From positions 16,546,480 through 16,610,479 of the forward strand of contig OZ024915.1 in assembly GCA_964017125.1 (NCBI GenBank): a stretch of DNA of 64,000 nt. The letters run 5' to 3'. This DNA comes from Flabesymbios commensalis. Its lineage: Eukaryota; Annelida; Polychaeta; Terebellida; Flabelligeridae. The notes beneath the pieces were generated by a model. The model was not told where the DNA came from. It saw only the letters and a list, made by a program, of their open reading frames with translations, and ran no database searches. Made by a program: the position numbers and the translations under genes. Shown in pieces: positions 1 to 10,500 of the stretch (the stretch's first letter is position 1; every line of letters starts with the position of its first letter).

Positions 1-129
1 ATATCGATTTCTGTAATGTACTTTTTATTTCAGGATAGAATTGTAAACTATTTATTTTTTGATGCAATTACCGGCATATTGTAGATCAAAATTATTATCT
101 TTTAAACCATAGTTATGGTTCTTTTTCAG

Positions 130-229
130 TATAAAGCTCCTCGGCTAGTGAAAAAATCACCAACGGCAACCAGTTCTGTCGGAGCAGAACGTTATGGAAC
201 AGGAAGCCACGGTGTCAATAATAGACAAA
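130..229 (+). CDS. ZC2HC1A: ZC2HC1A homologue, internal exon a
   Basis: First exon in the window of a gene whose 5' part, expected to hold the C2HC zinc fingers, lies to the left. It is bounded by a pyrimidine-rich acceptor ending TTTTTCAG and a GTAGGT donor. It enters in phase 0 and leaves in phase 1. The residues read YKAPRLVKKSPTATSS, which line up with the YKPPALKKSNSPGTASS stretch of vertebrate ZC2HC1A (alignment from memory). All six exons join without a phase conflict into 175 codons plus stop. ZC2HC1 proteins carry C2HC fingers and a Ser/Pro-rich linker; their molecular role is poorly known. The symbol rests mainly on the final exon. Confidence 0.8.
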
Positions 230-277
230 GTAGGTATTCTGGTACTTTGTACTCACTGCAAATGAGCTTACTAATAC

Positions 278-509
278 TAAACACTTTCAGTGCTGTGATA
301 AAAAAATGTTTGTTTTTTAATTTGAAATCATCATTAATGTCTTAGTTAGCTCTTTCTGATTCACTTGAATACATATATGTTATGGGTCTACGACCACTAG
401 AAATATTTTTACTCTTATAGTGCGGGGATTGACTTTAGTCGTCAGAATCTGACGTCAACAGACATCAGATTCTGACGACTATAGTCCATCCCAGCGCTGT
501 AAGGGTTAA
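278..509. mobile_element. MITE family B (TTAA type), copy 1
   Basis: Family B elements are about 220-260 bp with TTAACCCTT-like ends. One end is a strong hairpin built from the palindrome GTCAGAATCTGACGTC and its inverted partner; the other end carries a conserved stretch around ATTTGAAATCATCATAAATG. Ends in CCCTT and TTAA flanks fit non-autonomous piggyBac-type elements, which insert at TTAA. This copy ends at a TTAA shared with the next element. Confidence 0.75.
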
Positions 510-726
510 AACACTAAAATATAGAATTTAAATTTTAACCAACTCGAAGTTGTGTCTCGCTACCGCAACACAACTTCAAGTGGGTAAAATTTAGTTACTT
601 TGGTACAACTTGAATCAAAAGATATGCCAATCTATCCAGTTTAATGCTCATTTCTACTTACATTTTCTTGTCTGAAGGGTAAATGACAATGCTAAACAAC
701 GGATATTGACGTGATTAGTACTTTAA
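506..726. mobile_element. MITE family A (TTAA type), copy 1
   Basis: Family A elements are about 190-245 bp with TTAACCCTT-like ends and an internal palindrome of about 45 bp (CACTTGAAGTTGTG, then GTCTCGCTACCGCGA, then the inverse arm). This copy is diverged. It shares its left TTAA with B copy 1 and its right TTAA with B copy 2, forming a B-A-B chain. Confidence 0.7.
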
Positions 727-943
727 CCCTTACAGTGCGGGGATCGACTTTAGTCGTCAGAATCTGACATCTGTAGACGTCAGATTCTGACGACTGAAGT
801 CGATCCCGCGCTGTAGAAGTGAAAATATTTCTAATGACAGAGGTATTGAAAAGAATCGGAAAGACTTAACTAAGACAGTCATGATGATTTCAAATTGAAA
901 AAAACCTTTCTTTCATTGAAAATATCAGCGCTTTAAGAGTTAA
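723..943. mobile_element. MITE family B, copy 2
   Basis: Reverse-oriented copy with the GACGTC hairpin at the left end, and ends TTAACCCTTACAG and GCTTTAAGAGTTAA. It shares the TTAA at 723-726 with A copy 1. Confidence 0.75.
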
Positions 944-1781
944 GGGTTTAAGCACTGCAGCCTTCTGGGTTCACAACTTTGTAACAAAATGATTCATCAC
1001 CACAACAAAGTGTGTCCCGTCGGTGAGAGTGTGAGGATATTCTGCTTTATGAAAATGCTACTCATTAGCTATTAATTGTTGCAAATACACATTACAGTCA
1101 TGTATTATAAATTTTGTAAATACACAATCACCTTAGCTGACAAATTTCTTTATTATTTACCCGGTATATGATGCTTTTAGGCTGCATTATAAAGTGCGTT
1201 TTGAAGATATGAATTATCACATGGAATGTAATAGCATCCCCATATTTTCTGGTATTTAAAACAAAGTTTTGTCTAGGATTTTTATTGCTACAATTTTTTT
1301 TTATAAGGCTGATAGTTAAATTTTATTTTACTTTTTTAAAATGTTAAAATTTAAATATGTGAGCCAGGGTAGCTGATTTTCTGGGTTGATGATTTTAATT
1401 TGTTTATTATTGTGGCAGCAATATTTTTGTATATTTTTTATTTGTGATGGTTCATAAATAGTCAGGATACGACCAGTTCTTTCAATGGTTTTTCAACAAA
1501 GTATTTTCAATTTCTTGTCAAAAAGGCCCAATGGAAGACAATAACCATTAATCTGCTATTTTAAAATATTTATATTTTTTACCCACTTGTAGTTTAAGTA
1601 GATAAAAAGTACTCTATTTGGTTATATTTCAGTCTTAAGAATTGTTATTATAAATGCAAATGATAAAACAAGAATAGTCACCACCAGCACGTAGAGGATT
1701 GCCCTATAGATGTATTGTAAATACACTTTTTTCTAGTCACACGTGTCATTTTCTCTCTAACACTTTCTATGAACACTTCAG
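944..1781. other. Intron sequence
   Basis: AT-rich intron of the ZC2HC1A homologue between exons a and b. I see no further element or structured repeat. Confidence 0.5.
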
Positions 1782-1826
1782 GCAACTCAGCGACAACCGG
1801 CGGGACAAATGGCAGTGCACGATCAG
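1782..1826 (+). CDS. ZC2HC1A: ZC2HC1A homologue, exon b (45 nt)
   Basis: A 45-nt exon between an acceptor ending CACTTCAG and a GTTTGT donor. It enters and leaves in phase 1, so it fits both exon a (phase 1 end) and exon c (phase 1 start). It encodes a low-complexity stretch, SNSATTGGTNGSARS, as expected for the disordered linker between the fingers and the C-terminal motif. It is too short to identify alone; phase agreement with its neighbours and good splice sites are the support. Being a multiple of three, it could be an optional exon. Confidence 0.65.
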
Positions 1827-1911
1827 GTTTGTTTCTATTTCTCAAGCTTTACTAACACTTGCTGCTCACCATGTACTTTCTTGTCTAGTCTTTTAATCTA
1901 CAGTTGAACAC

Positions 1912-1965
1912 AATACTGGGTTTATGTTGGGCCAGTGTTGCAGATGATGGGCCAACATTAATTTG
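1912..1965. mobile_element. C-element, partial copy 1
   Basis: Core of the C-element palindrome (ATGTTGGGCCAGTGTTG, then GATGGGCCAACAT). C-elements are about 100-115 bp near-perfect palindromes ending CCCAGCAAACAC and GTGTTTGCTGGG, with the centre GGCCAGCGTC/GACGCTGGCC. Confidence 0.55.
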
Positions 1966-2157
1966 TTATGGTATTAGAAGCAACCCTTGAGAAACAGGAA
2001 AAGTGGTCTTTCAAGACAGGTTGCTCCCCATAAGGGGTTTGTTTGTATACAAAATGCCATTTTGGGTAATTGGCAGGGGATGGCAAAGTGGCCTCCCATA
2101 TAATACGACTAGCTGCTCATAGCAGGTTCTACTGTACTTTTTAATTTACAAAAAAAT

Positions 2158-2355
2158 TTCAAGCACGACTCTAATTGTTTTTAATCTGTTTATTAGTCAT
2201 TTAAATCAGTGATTGGGAAAGAAATGTGTGATTAAACATCAAGATTTGCAAATGTTTGAGTAATTTCCCCCACTTGAAGTTGTGTGTCGTGGTAGCCAGA
2301 CACAACTTCAAGTGTGTGAAAATTTAAATATTTAATTTAGTGCCTCAAAGGTTAA
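2158..2355. mobile_element. MITE family A, copy 2
   Basis: Contains the family A signature, the TTTAAACATCAAGATTTGC-like segment and the CACTTGAAGTTGTG palindrome, and ends at AAGGTTAA. Lies in an intron of the ZC2HC1A homologue. Confidence 0.65.
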
Positions 2356-2496
2356 AATAATTTAGAACTAACTGATTTTATTCTGCAAAAGACTAGAAGA
2401 AATTAAAAGATTTTTCATGTTTTGTGCATACACTTCCTTTAGAATTTTACTTATTTATGTAATAAAGAATCATTTTCCAATTTGCTGTGCATTATA

Positions 2497-3030
2497 TTTA
2501 TTTATTTATTTATTAGATTTCTTCTATAGCGCCCACTCCCACTATGTGGATCAGAGCGCTGTACAGTCATTGAGTCAAAACATATGTGTCTTTAGCAACT
2601 TTTTAAACTGCGGTAGGGAACCGGATGCACGGAGTTCCTTCGGTAATCCATTCCATAGGTTGGGTGCTCCAAAACCAAATGCACCTTCACCGACTTTCTT
2701 TTGGGCTATGGGTTGGTGTAATGTTAATGTGTTGGCTCCCCGCAGGCAATTATTCAAACCTCGGGGTGCTAGCAGTTCTGCCAGGTACACTGGAGCCAAG
2801 CCATGAAGAGCTTTGTAAGTGATGACCAGAACCTTATACACAATATGTCTGTCTATTGGCAACCAGTGGAGTTCTTTTAGCACCAGTGTGATATGCTCTC
2901 GCATGGAAGTCCGAGTCACTAGTCTTGCAGCCTTGTTCTGCATACGCTGCAGGCGCGCTATTTGTGATGTCGGTAGGTTCAGGAGCAATGAGTTGCAGTA
3001 TATGGCTCTAAACAATAACTTCCCTGTTTA
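2497..3030 (-). mobile_element. LINE 3' end, CR1/L2-like, 5'-truncated
   Basis: The minus strand carries a 146-residue open stretch (3015 to 2575) matching the C-terminal end of CR1/L2-group reverse transcriptase proteins: LQRMQNKAARLV, VLKELHWLPI, KALHGLAPVYLAELL, APNLWNGLP, then a final F-K-LLKTHMF. The 3' UTR has the typical GGGCGCTATA-like hairpin region and ends in a short ATAA repeat at about 2500. The polymerase core is missing: a dead-on-arrival 5' truncation inside the ZC2HC1A intron. Confidence 0.85.
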
Positions 3031-3430
3031 AAAGAGTTTAACCTAATGCGCCAGCAATACTTTCTTGTGTTTGACTGTGTACTTATGCCTAGTACAGGTA
3101 TTAAATTTACATTTAAATATCAATACCAATAGATTGATGGAAATCATTATTTAACCAAGGTTTTTTTGTGCAATATCATTATGGTGATGAACGATAGAAG
3201 GGGGAGGTGAGTAGCAGAATAAGTTTTCATGTCCAGTGATGTCCTATGAAACACCTCAGAGCAGTCTTGAGTGAGGTGCAAAAGGGAGTACCGGTAGTTC
3301 CCAAGATTAAAACAATACTAGCTTTTTATCTTACATTGATCTTTTGGTATGGTCTACTAAAAGATGTCAAATTAAATTCATGCATAACAATATGAATCTG
3401 ACTTCTTAGGACGAGTATAACTATTTGGCC
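3031..3430. other. Intron sequence
   Basis: No gene or clear element seen in this part of the intron. Confidence 0.4.
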
Positions 3431-3435
3431 ACCCA

Positions 3436-4110
3436 GCTAACATGAACTGCTTACATGAACTGATAATCATCAAGCATCCCTGATGAATATCGGGATGCTT
3501 ATAGCTTGTGGGCACGATAACTTATGAACCGTTGGTTGGATTGCTTTCAAATTTGGTAGGGTTGTTCTCTAGGTATATCTGATGATCTGATTAACTTTTG
3601 GGATGACTCCATTAAAAACAAAATGGCTGCAGCAGCCATTTGATAAAAACATTGACATGGTGGGGGTCAATTAAAAAAAAAAATTTTATTTATATTGGAG
3701 TAGTCTCTCCAAGTTTAGAAAAAAAAAAAATTCGGGGGGGGTGCACCTGGGAGGGGGGGGTAATTTTTTTTTTAACATACGAATTTTTTCACACTTTTAT
3801 TTTCTACATATGACCTATGTATTCTTCAGATATATTTTCTTTTGGCACCAAGCCATAAATGGCCATTTTCCAAGACCACCATTTTCCAAGGCCACCCAAA
3901 CAGCTTTCGGGCACAATATCTTATGAACCGTTGGTTGGATTGCAGTCATATTTGATAGGATGGTTTTCTAGGCATTTCTGATGATCTGATCAACTTTTGG
4001 GATGGATCCATTAAAAGCAGAACGGCTGCCACAGCCATGTAAAAAAATAATTAGGGGTGGTCATTATTTTTCCCAAAATATTGGGGTGGTCATGGACTGA
4101 CCTGGAAATA
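3436..4110. mobile_element. Repeat element with two diverged internal units
   Basis: Two diverged copies of a unit of about 180 bp, near 3505-3655 and 3905-4050. Each begins GGGCACGATAACTTATGAACC-like, continues through TGATCTGAT and AACTTTTGGGATG, and ends in GGCTGC near CAGCCAT. Between them is a poly-A/poly-G-rich stretch. The gross design resembles the element at 19503-19945. Family not recognised. Confidence 0.5.
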
Positions 4111-4477
4111 TTTACATTCCTTCAGCAGTGTCACCTGTCCATGTGTAGACACTGCTAACCTTCGTCTCCTGCTTGGATAATAATGCAGTGGTCAGTGAGG
4201 ATCCCCCCTCTACCAAACCCATGCTGGTTGCCGAGTGGACTTGGCAACCTGCCAACACCGGAGTTTGCCAGCTGCCATTATCCACAGGAGACCCTAACCT
4301 TTCAAGTCCTTGAGCTGAGTGACAGGGCTGGTTTAGAGTCTAGACAATAGGCCTATATCTAATGTGGATGCTTTTATAATGTAAACAGTCACATCTAGTT
4401 ATTACATGATTTATGGTCTTCTGTTTGTAAAAACAAGCCCCCCCCTCTCCCCCGCAAATAGATTCCCTGGTTTAGGG

Positions 4478-4680
4478 GTAACCCTTATCCTGCTAAGTTA
4501 ATTCATTTAAATTTTCACCTACTCAAAGTTGTGTCTCGCTACCGCGACCCACAAATTCAAGTGGCCGAAAATTACTCATATTTATTTAATTTGAGCACAA
4601 ATATTTGCAAATCTAGATGTTTCGACACACATTTATTTCCCAATAACAGTGATTAGGTTGACTAATAAAATATCCAATGC
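4478..4680. mobile_element. MITE family A, copy 3
   Basis: Starts AACCCTTATCCTGCTAA and holds the CTCAAAGTTGTGTCTCGC palindrome arm and the TTTGCAAATCTAGATGTTT segment. The right end is lost next to a poly-G run at 4681-4697. Confidence 0.65.
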
Positions 4681-4944
4681 GGGGGGGGGGGGGGGGGAGG
4701 GCAGGACCAAGAGCAGTTCATGCCCGGCCTCAGACTGACAAAATTTGCTTTTTGAATGCAGGGCAATTAATGTCATCTGATTCATTTACCAATCCTCACA
4801 TGATTTTTTTCTGATCAAACTAATAGCTTGTATGCAGTAGTGTAGCCAAAAACAAACCGTGGAGGGTGCTCCACTAGCTGCCACTCTCTATATGTACAAA
4901 ACTGGTCCAAATTTAACCATTCCAGTAGGCCTAGGCCCGGGACC

Positions 4945-5124
4945 TTCTAAAGTCAATCCCCGCACTGAAAGAATTAAAACAATTGTAGTGTCTGTAGGGC
5001 TATACCATAAGTATTGGAATAAGGTAGAAAAAGCTAACTAAGACATTTATGATGGTTTCAAATTGAAAAATAACCTTTGTACTCCATGGCTTATACAAAA
5101 ATATTTCAGCATTGTGAGCGTTAA
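4945..5124. mobile_element. MITE family B, copy 3 (partial)
   Basis: Non-hairpin part of a family B element, from CCCCGCACTGAAAG to TTTCAGCATTGTG; the outer half of the hairpin is missing. Confidence 0.6.
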
Positions 5125-5272
5125 AATGCAATAGGGTATTCAGGTTTAACTAATCAAAACATTTTGTTGGATGTGAGAACAATTCTTATATTTCTGAGAT
5201 AAATTTTAAATTACTGACAGTCACTGGGTTTAATTAACCTATGTTTTATTGTTATACCTCATTTTGTCACAG

Positions 5273-5334
5273 CTGCCAGTCGTGGAGGGGGCAGAGGTGG
5301 AACTATCAAATCTTATGGCTCTCCATCATATGGG
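5273..5334 (+). CDS. ZC2HC1A: ZC2HC1A homologue, exon c
   Basis: A 62-nt exon with acceptor TTTTGTCACAG and a perfect GTAAGT donor. It enters in phase 1 and leaves in phase 0. It encodes AASRGGGRGGTIKSYGSPSYG, a Gly/Arg/Ser-rich low-complexity linker (quoted here in part by composition). No domain is visible. The placement rests on the strong donor and on phase continuity with exons b and d. Confidence 0.65.
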
Positions 5335-5816
5335 GTAAGTTTTATTCTACCTATAAGGCCATCAGGTAGTCATTATGGTGCTCTTTTAGCAGTTGGAAAT
5401 ATTTAATTTACACAAGCTTACTAAAGCTATAGACTAATCTATGTATGTTTCCTCTATCTTTGTAATCAGCGTGGTGCTTTCTGGGTATAGATGTGTCCTG
5501 CTGTTCGTATGCAGTGGATTACTCCTTTAATATATTTTTTTGCGCTTACACATTGGATTTACTAGTCTATTGCCATAGTCTATTGGCTGCGCTTGTGTCA
5601 AATTGGTGGCCATTTTAAATAATACGATATCAGCCGAGGGATGTCTGCGTGTCTGGCTCGATATTTTTACATTACCCTTAGTATGCTGGATCAGCCGGGA
5701 CAAATATGCTGCTCTTTGCCAATATCTGGAAGCCGAAATAATATGTAAATTAAACACATAAATAAGTAAAGACAACAACATTATATATTGATTATAAGAG
5801 TGTTTCTTGTCATCAG

Positions 5817-5950
5817 AATGATAGAACAGACAGTCCTGGAAGTGGTCGTGCACTGAGAACGGGTCGAACAACGGAGAATTACACAGAAGGCAGACAGTTC
5901 AGTGCAAAGCAACGCACTAATGATAGTATGAAAGGAACAGGGATCGGAAA
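5817..5950 (+). CDS. ZC2HC1A: ZC2HC1A homologue, exon d
   Basis: A 134-nt exon with acceptor TTGTCATCAG and donor GTATGT. It enters in phase 0 and leaves in phase 2. It encodes about 44 polar, Arg/Thr/Ser-rich residues (NDRTDSPGSGRALRTGRT and onward to QFSAKQRTNDSMKGTGIG). The segment resembles the basic TNKRKTYTESYIAR part of vertebrate ZC2HC1A only loosely. Open frame, splice sites and phase support it. Confidence 0.65.
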
Positions 5951-6272
5951 GTATGTAAAAAATCTTTCAATCTGTTTTTGTGTATTTTTAAAGCGCAATT
6001 TATTTGCTTTAATTAGTATTACTAATTAAAGACATTAACTCAATGAACTCTATATAAATTATTAATTTAATACCATTATATTTTGATTCAATGGAATATG
6101 TAGTCAATTACGCACATTTGTGGTGTCTAGATGATTTGCCCTTTAAATAGTTGCCTAATACTCCTGCTACTGTGATAAAATAGTTGTAATTGAGAAAACT
6201 GCTGTATAGATGACCGGGTATTTTGTTATTTTATTTTCTTCCTTTTTAATGCCTGATGATTTTTGCTTTCAG

Positions 6273-6284
6273 TAACTTTGATGA
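6273..6284 (+). CDS. ZC2HC1A: ZC2HC1A homologue, 12-nt microexon e
   Basis: A 12-nt candidate microexon between a pyrimidine-rich acceptor (TTTTGCTTTCAG) and a consensus GTAAGT donor. It enters and leaves in phase 2 and adds N-F-D plus part of a codon. Twelve is a multiple of three, so skipping it joins exon d directly to exon f in frame. The flanking splice signals are strong, but a 12-nt exon cannot be proved without transcripts. Confidence 0.5.
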
Positions 6285-6424
6285 GTAAGTATACAAGACA
6301 CTTCTGTGAATCTACTTGATACTTTCTTTTTAGTCGTAGTAACTAAAATGTATCTTTTTGCGGTTGATGACATCTCCTTTCGATGCATTTTTTTGTCCTT
6401 GATATATTTTGGGTGTGTATCCAC

Positions 6425-6666
6425 TTAGCCCTCATCCGGCTGATCCTGACTATTGTCATTTTTAATAATCTGTTTTATTAATCGATCAAATCATTCTTAT
6501 TGAGAATAAATTGTATGTCTATAAACATTAAGATTTGCAAAGATTATTTGCTCAAATTAAACAAATATTAGTAATTTCCAGCCACTTGAAGTTGTGGGTC
6601 ATGACAGCGAGACACAACTTCAAGTCGCTGAAAATTTAAATCAATTACTAGCAGGATAAGGGTTAA
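6425..6666. mobile_element. MITE family A, copy 4
   Basis: Nearly complete copy with the intact palindrome GCCACTTGAAGTTGTG and inverse, ending AGCAGGATAAGGGTTAA. Its right TTAA is also the left TTAA of the next element. Confidence 0.75.
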
Positions 6667-6821
6667 CCCTTAAAGTGCTACATTATCAAATTTTTCATCT
6701 CTTTAGCCCTTTATCTGCCAAGTGATCTGATTCAAATGTATACACACTTCAAGTTATGTCTCACTACTGTGACCCACATTCAAGTGGGTAAAAATACTTA
6801 TATTAGTACAATTTGAATTAA
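6663..6821. mobile_element. MITE family A, copy 5 (diverged)
   Basis: Short diverged family A copy from TTAACCCTTAAAGTGC to TTGAATTAA, with a degenerate CACTTCAAGTTATG palindrome. Both TTAA ends are shared with its neighbours. Confidence 0.6.
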
Positions 6822-7146
6822 CCCTTGTCCTGCTGAATTGTTTCAATTGTATTTTTTTGTCATTTGAAGCTGGAATTGCTAACGCAATTTCCAGCTTCAA
6901 ATGACGAAAAATATAACTATTTATGAAAAATAAATTTATATTAAATTATTGGATCAACTAAGCATCTACCAAGAACTATTCTATTAAATTAAGGGATATT
7001 ATTATAAATCTAATACATCCTTAACCTTGATACATACGGGACCAGCAGAACAATTTTGCAAAATTATTACACTTCTCCTTTTTTATTGAAGGACAATCAG
7101 AAAGACTAAATGTTACTATAAACGTGATTAGCACTTTAAGGGTTAA
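6818..7146. mobile_element. MITE family E, copy 1
   Basis: TTAACCCTTGTCCTGCTGA to AGCACTTTAAGGGTTAA, about 330 bp, with a near-terminal palindrome CATTTGAAGCTGGAATTGC and its inverse. Same CCCTT/TTAA design as A and B but a different internal sequence. Confidence 0.7.
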
Positions 7147-8304
7147 CATAAATATTCTAGAGGATTGCACTTTTTTCTATTGTTTGCTGCACTAAACCCC
7201 AAGTAAGTGATGTGTGCATAATATTAGACATGTAGTAATCAATATTATGACAAGCATACAAACCATACTCTCTTGGAAGATTCCTGCTCTCCATCCCTCC
7301 ATCACATTTTATTTTCACATTTTTTCTCTCACACTGATGCATTTAGAAAGTATTTATCATTCGGAAATGAAGAATTAAAGTCACACCTTGCAGCTTTATT
7401 GACTAAAAACACACCAGATCCCCGAACAACAACACCAGATAATCATGTCTAGACCCCTCCAGTGCATGGTTGGTATGCTAATGATAGTGTTGATTACTAT
7501 TTACATCCCCTAACACTTTATGTCGCCCCGGCGCTGTCTCAATGTTGGACCAGCAGCCTTGACGCTGACATTCTTTGGCTAGGTGTGCCATTCCTCAACA
7601 TTTAACCTTAGTATTCAGCGTGATTTTTTCTATTTATGTTGATTTGTGTGTCTGTGTGAAAAATGATCTGCAAATAACTGTTTTATTATTTTTTTTTTTA
7701 CTTGATCAAAGAGTTTATTCCTTGCTTAGGCTTATAGCTTTAAATTACTTTGTCAGTGAGCTTCACTCTTTTAAGCCCAATCAAAGTGATTTTTTACACC
7801 AACAAATATTGATGCAAATTTATCAAATGTGCAGATGCAACGGTCCATCCAACAAGAATCTTATCTTACTTTATTTAATTTCCATGTCAACTGGTAATGC
7901 AGCACCTAAAGTGTTCATTTAAGAAACATTCATATCTTGAAGTAGGCATTCCTGAGTTTGTTATTTTAGTCAAAACTGTTATACTGTATAAATATATGTA
8001 TCCTGTAAAGCTGGGAATGCTGTAATCCAAGTCGACATTTATACAACCTATTCAATCTTTTTCATCTATAAAATCTGCTTTTAATTCTCACTTATGTATT
8101 TGCATTGAATTGTTCTAATTTTTGCTTGCCTGATGCTGGGTGCCATGTACATCTTACATACACTATAGAGAGACACAAACAATCTGAATACATATGACTA
8201 CTCCTTTTATAGCTGCTTCAAGGTTATCATGACATGATGTCACAAACAAATCTTAATTTTTTATTATTTTTTTTATATAAATTTACCTTTTTTCTCCTTC
8301 ACAG
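7147..8304. other. Last intron of the ZC2HC1A homologue
   Basis: AT-rich intron. A weak C-like core (AATGTTGGACCAGCAGC) lies near 7540; nothing else recognised. Confidence 0.4.
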
Positions 8305-8479
8305 CTCTGGCTACAGTGCCGCCCCATCACCGGCAGGCAGAAGCAAGTATGGCAACAGTAACTCATCAGCGACGAGTAAAGGTGCCGCTAAATTCTGTCA
8401 TGAGTGTGGTACAAAGTACCCTATACCTCATGCTAAGTTCTGCTGTGAGTGTGGACTCAAGCGAGTCATGGTGGCTTAG
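8305..8479 (+). CDS. ZC2HC1A: ZC2HC1A homologue, last exon with C-terminal zinc motif
   Basis: Terminal exon with acceptor TCTCCTTCACAG and stop TAG at 8477-8479. After a Ser/Ala/Gly-rich stretch it encodes KFCHECGTKYPIPHAKFCC and then ECGLKRVMVA. Four Cys in two CxxC pairs sit in the pattern of the vertebrate ZC2HC1A C-terminus (KFCHECGTKYPVEWAKFCC then ECGIRRM), a short zinc-ribbon-like motif that is diagnostic of the family. It enters in phase 2, matching exons d and e. The 3' flank is almost entirely MITE sequence (8493-8705 and 8776-9012); the first AATAAA seen downstream lies inside the second MITE. Confidence 0.9.
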
Positions 8480-8492
8480 ATGGAACACTAAC

Positions 8493-8705
8493 TTGACCCT
8501 TAGAGCACTGAGCTAAGAAATTAAAATTTTTAGTTTGTTGAAGTTGTGTCTCGCTACCGCGATCCACAACTTCAAGAGAATGAATATTTGTGTTATTTGT
8601 GAAATTTAAATCCCTACATATATCAGAGTTTCAAGACTGGTTATACAGGTTCTCACAAAAACACATAATGTCTACTGTAGTCGACATAAGTGTTCTAAGG
8701 GTTAA
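8493..8705. mobile_element. MITE family A, copy 6, in the 3' UTR region
   Basis: Starts 14 bp after the ZC2HC1A stop codon. Ends TTGACCCTTAGAGCACTGA and AGTGTTCTAAGGGTTAA, with the GAAGTTGTGTCTCGCTACC palindrome inside. Probably transcribed as 3' UTR. Confidence 0.75.
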
Positions 8706-8775
8706 TTACATCCTGTCCAGTGATTTATAATACATCAGGAATCTTAAAACGCGCCCTAGATGTGATGTTCACATG

Positions 8776-9012
8776 TGAACCCTTTGCCTGCTAATCACGA
8801 CAGTAGTCGTTTTTAATTTGTTTTATTGGCTGAATAAATCACTGTTATTGGGACTGAGATTGGTGTTTAAACATCAAGATTTGTAAATGTTTGGTCTCAA
8901 ATTAAACATATATGAGTAATTTTCTACCGCTTGAGGTTGTGGATCGCGTAGCGAGACACAACCTCAAGCGGTTGAAAATTCAAATAAATTTATTTTGCAG
9001 GATAAGGGTTAA
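8776..9012. mobile_element. MITE family A, copy 7, near full length
   Basis: The clearest family A copy: left end ACCCTTTGCCTGCTAA and right end GCAGGATAAGGGTTAA, giving inverted termini of about 14 bp, with a near-perfect internal palindrome (CCGCTTGAGGTTGTG and inverse). Includes AATAAA at about 8831, a possible poly(A) signal for the upstream gene. Confidence 0.8.
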
Positions 9013-10316
9013 TGAAAGTCGTTATGTGACAGCGCTAGATGTGATGTTCTAATGTTATTAAATTTTATGACAATTTTAAACATCTTTGAGAAGATTTTAC
9101 GGACTGCAATTGAGAAACATGGAATAATTGAACAACTACTTCTACACTTCCAAAAAACGCGTGTCATAGATTCAATGTTAGTTCAATGTTTGACCACCAC
9201 TGTGCCAGGTGGCAGGTGTGGTCAGTCCACATTTATCTCATATTTTTCAAATGTGACAAGTGATCGGTTCACTGTTATAATACAATCTGTACAAAATTTG
9301 TTTGTACAAACGGTAAAGCTGAAACATGTCTCTGTTTAATGAACTTTCGATATATTTATTTGCACATTACAAATATTTTATTCATCAATATAAGCATTCA
9401 CATTAATGGAAAATGTAATAGGGGCTTATAATATAAAAAGACTCATGTATTTAAAATGAAGCACCTTAAAAGTATTCAAGGGATTATTTACTGAACTGAT
9501 TTTTTGTGATTGTCCAATATAAATGCAGATAAAATGATTTAAATCACATGTAATCAAAATAAGCATGTGACCCATCACCAAATTTGGTGAGATGAAATAG
9601 AATCAATGTATTTATTGTTAGAGGCTGTGTTTGATATCAAGCCTTCTTTGTCTTATTTATATACTAGTTAAATCATCCATATGAACCATTCTCCTAATGT
9701 TAATCTAGGATTTGTGAGAGGATCGCTATGACTCCACAGAATTAAGGTGCCTTTAAATGTAATCACATGGTGTTAATTACCAGCAAACACGAGACGTTGA
9801 CTTTAATCTTTGGCCAATGTCTCAGACAACGGTCTAACATTTAAACTCTCTTCAAGTTGACTTTAATTTTAAAATTTCAAGTTGTCTCCTGTGTAGGTGC
9901 AATACAAAACCTGTTTCGTTCACAAAAATTCCAATGTGGTATTTGGATATAAAAGCAGTATCTAATAAATATAAATAAATCAAATCCTGCAATTTCAGTA
10001 TCTGGAGATCATTTCCTATTTATTGATCCTTGGTATGGCAACTTATGTCATTTTATTATTTACCTAATTCAAATTGTGTCTTTTTACAGTGACCACAAAT
10101 TTAGGTGGCTAAAAAATACTCATACATATTTCAGACTTTTTAATTCTTCCTAATTTAAGCCAGACATTTCAAATTCCGAACCATTAACTAAAATGGAGAA
10201 AAAGACGTGTTCACGATAGATTATCTCCACAATAGACATGATAGATCTAACTGACACAAGATCTTTTTCATCATTTTTTATCATTTGTATATTTCTCACT
10301 GTTGCTTCAGTATGCA
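9013..10316. other. Intergenic, no gene seen
   Basis: AT-rich with only short open frames. A badly decayed family A palindrome may lie near 10060-10115 (AATTCAAATTGTGTC then ACCACAAATTTAGGTGG). No conserved protein motif found. Confidence 0.4.
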
Positions 10317-10500
10317 TACTGTAGATCTGGTAATATTCCCAACGTTTTATTTCGCAAATTCAGGAATCTGGCGGTAATTATTATTATAATAGCGCTACTA
10401 AGGAAAAAAGGAAAATTCACAAAGTCTAAACTTCGTGAAAAGTACTGATATCAGAAATCCGCAAAAATGTAAACACGCAAAAATTACCAGATCTACAGTA
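10317..10500. mobile_element. D-element (TA-flanked MITE), copy 1
   Basis: Inverted ends TACTGTAGATCTGGTAAT and ATTACCAGATCTACAGTA, with TA at both outer edges and ACGAAAAT/TTCGCGAA-like arms around AATAGCGCTACTA. About 185 bp. TA flanks suggest a Tc1/mariner-type non-autonomous element. Confidence 0.75.

Noticed and set aside
2417-2806. A 129-codon plus-strand open frame
   Set aside because: It is antisense to the LINE reverse transcriptase end on the minus strand.
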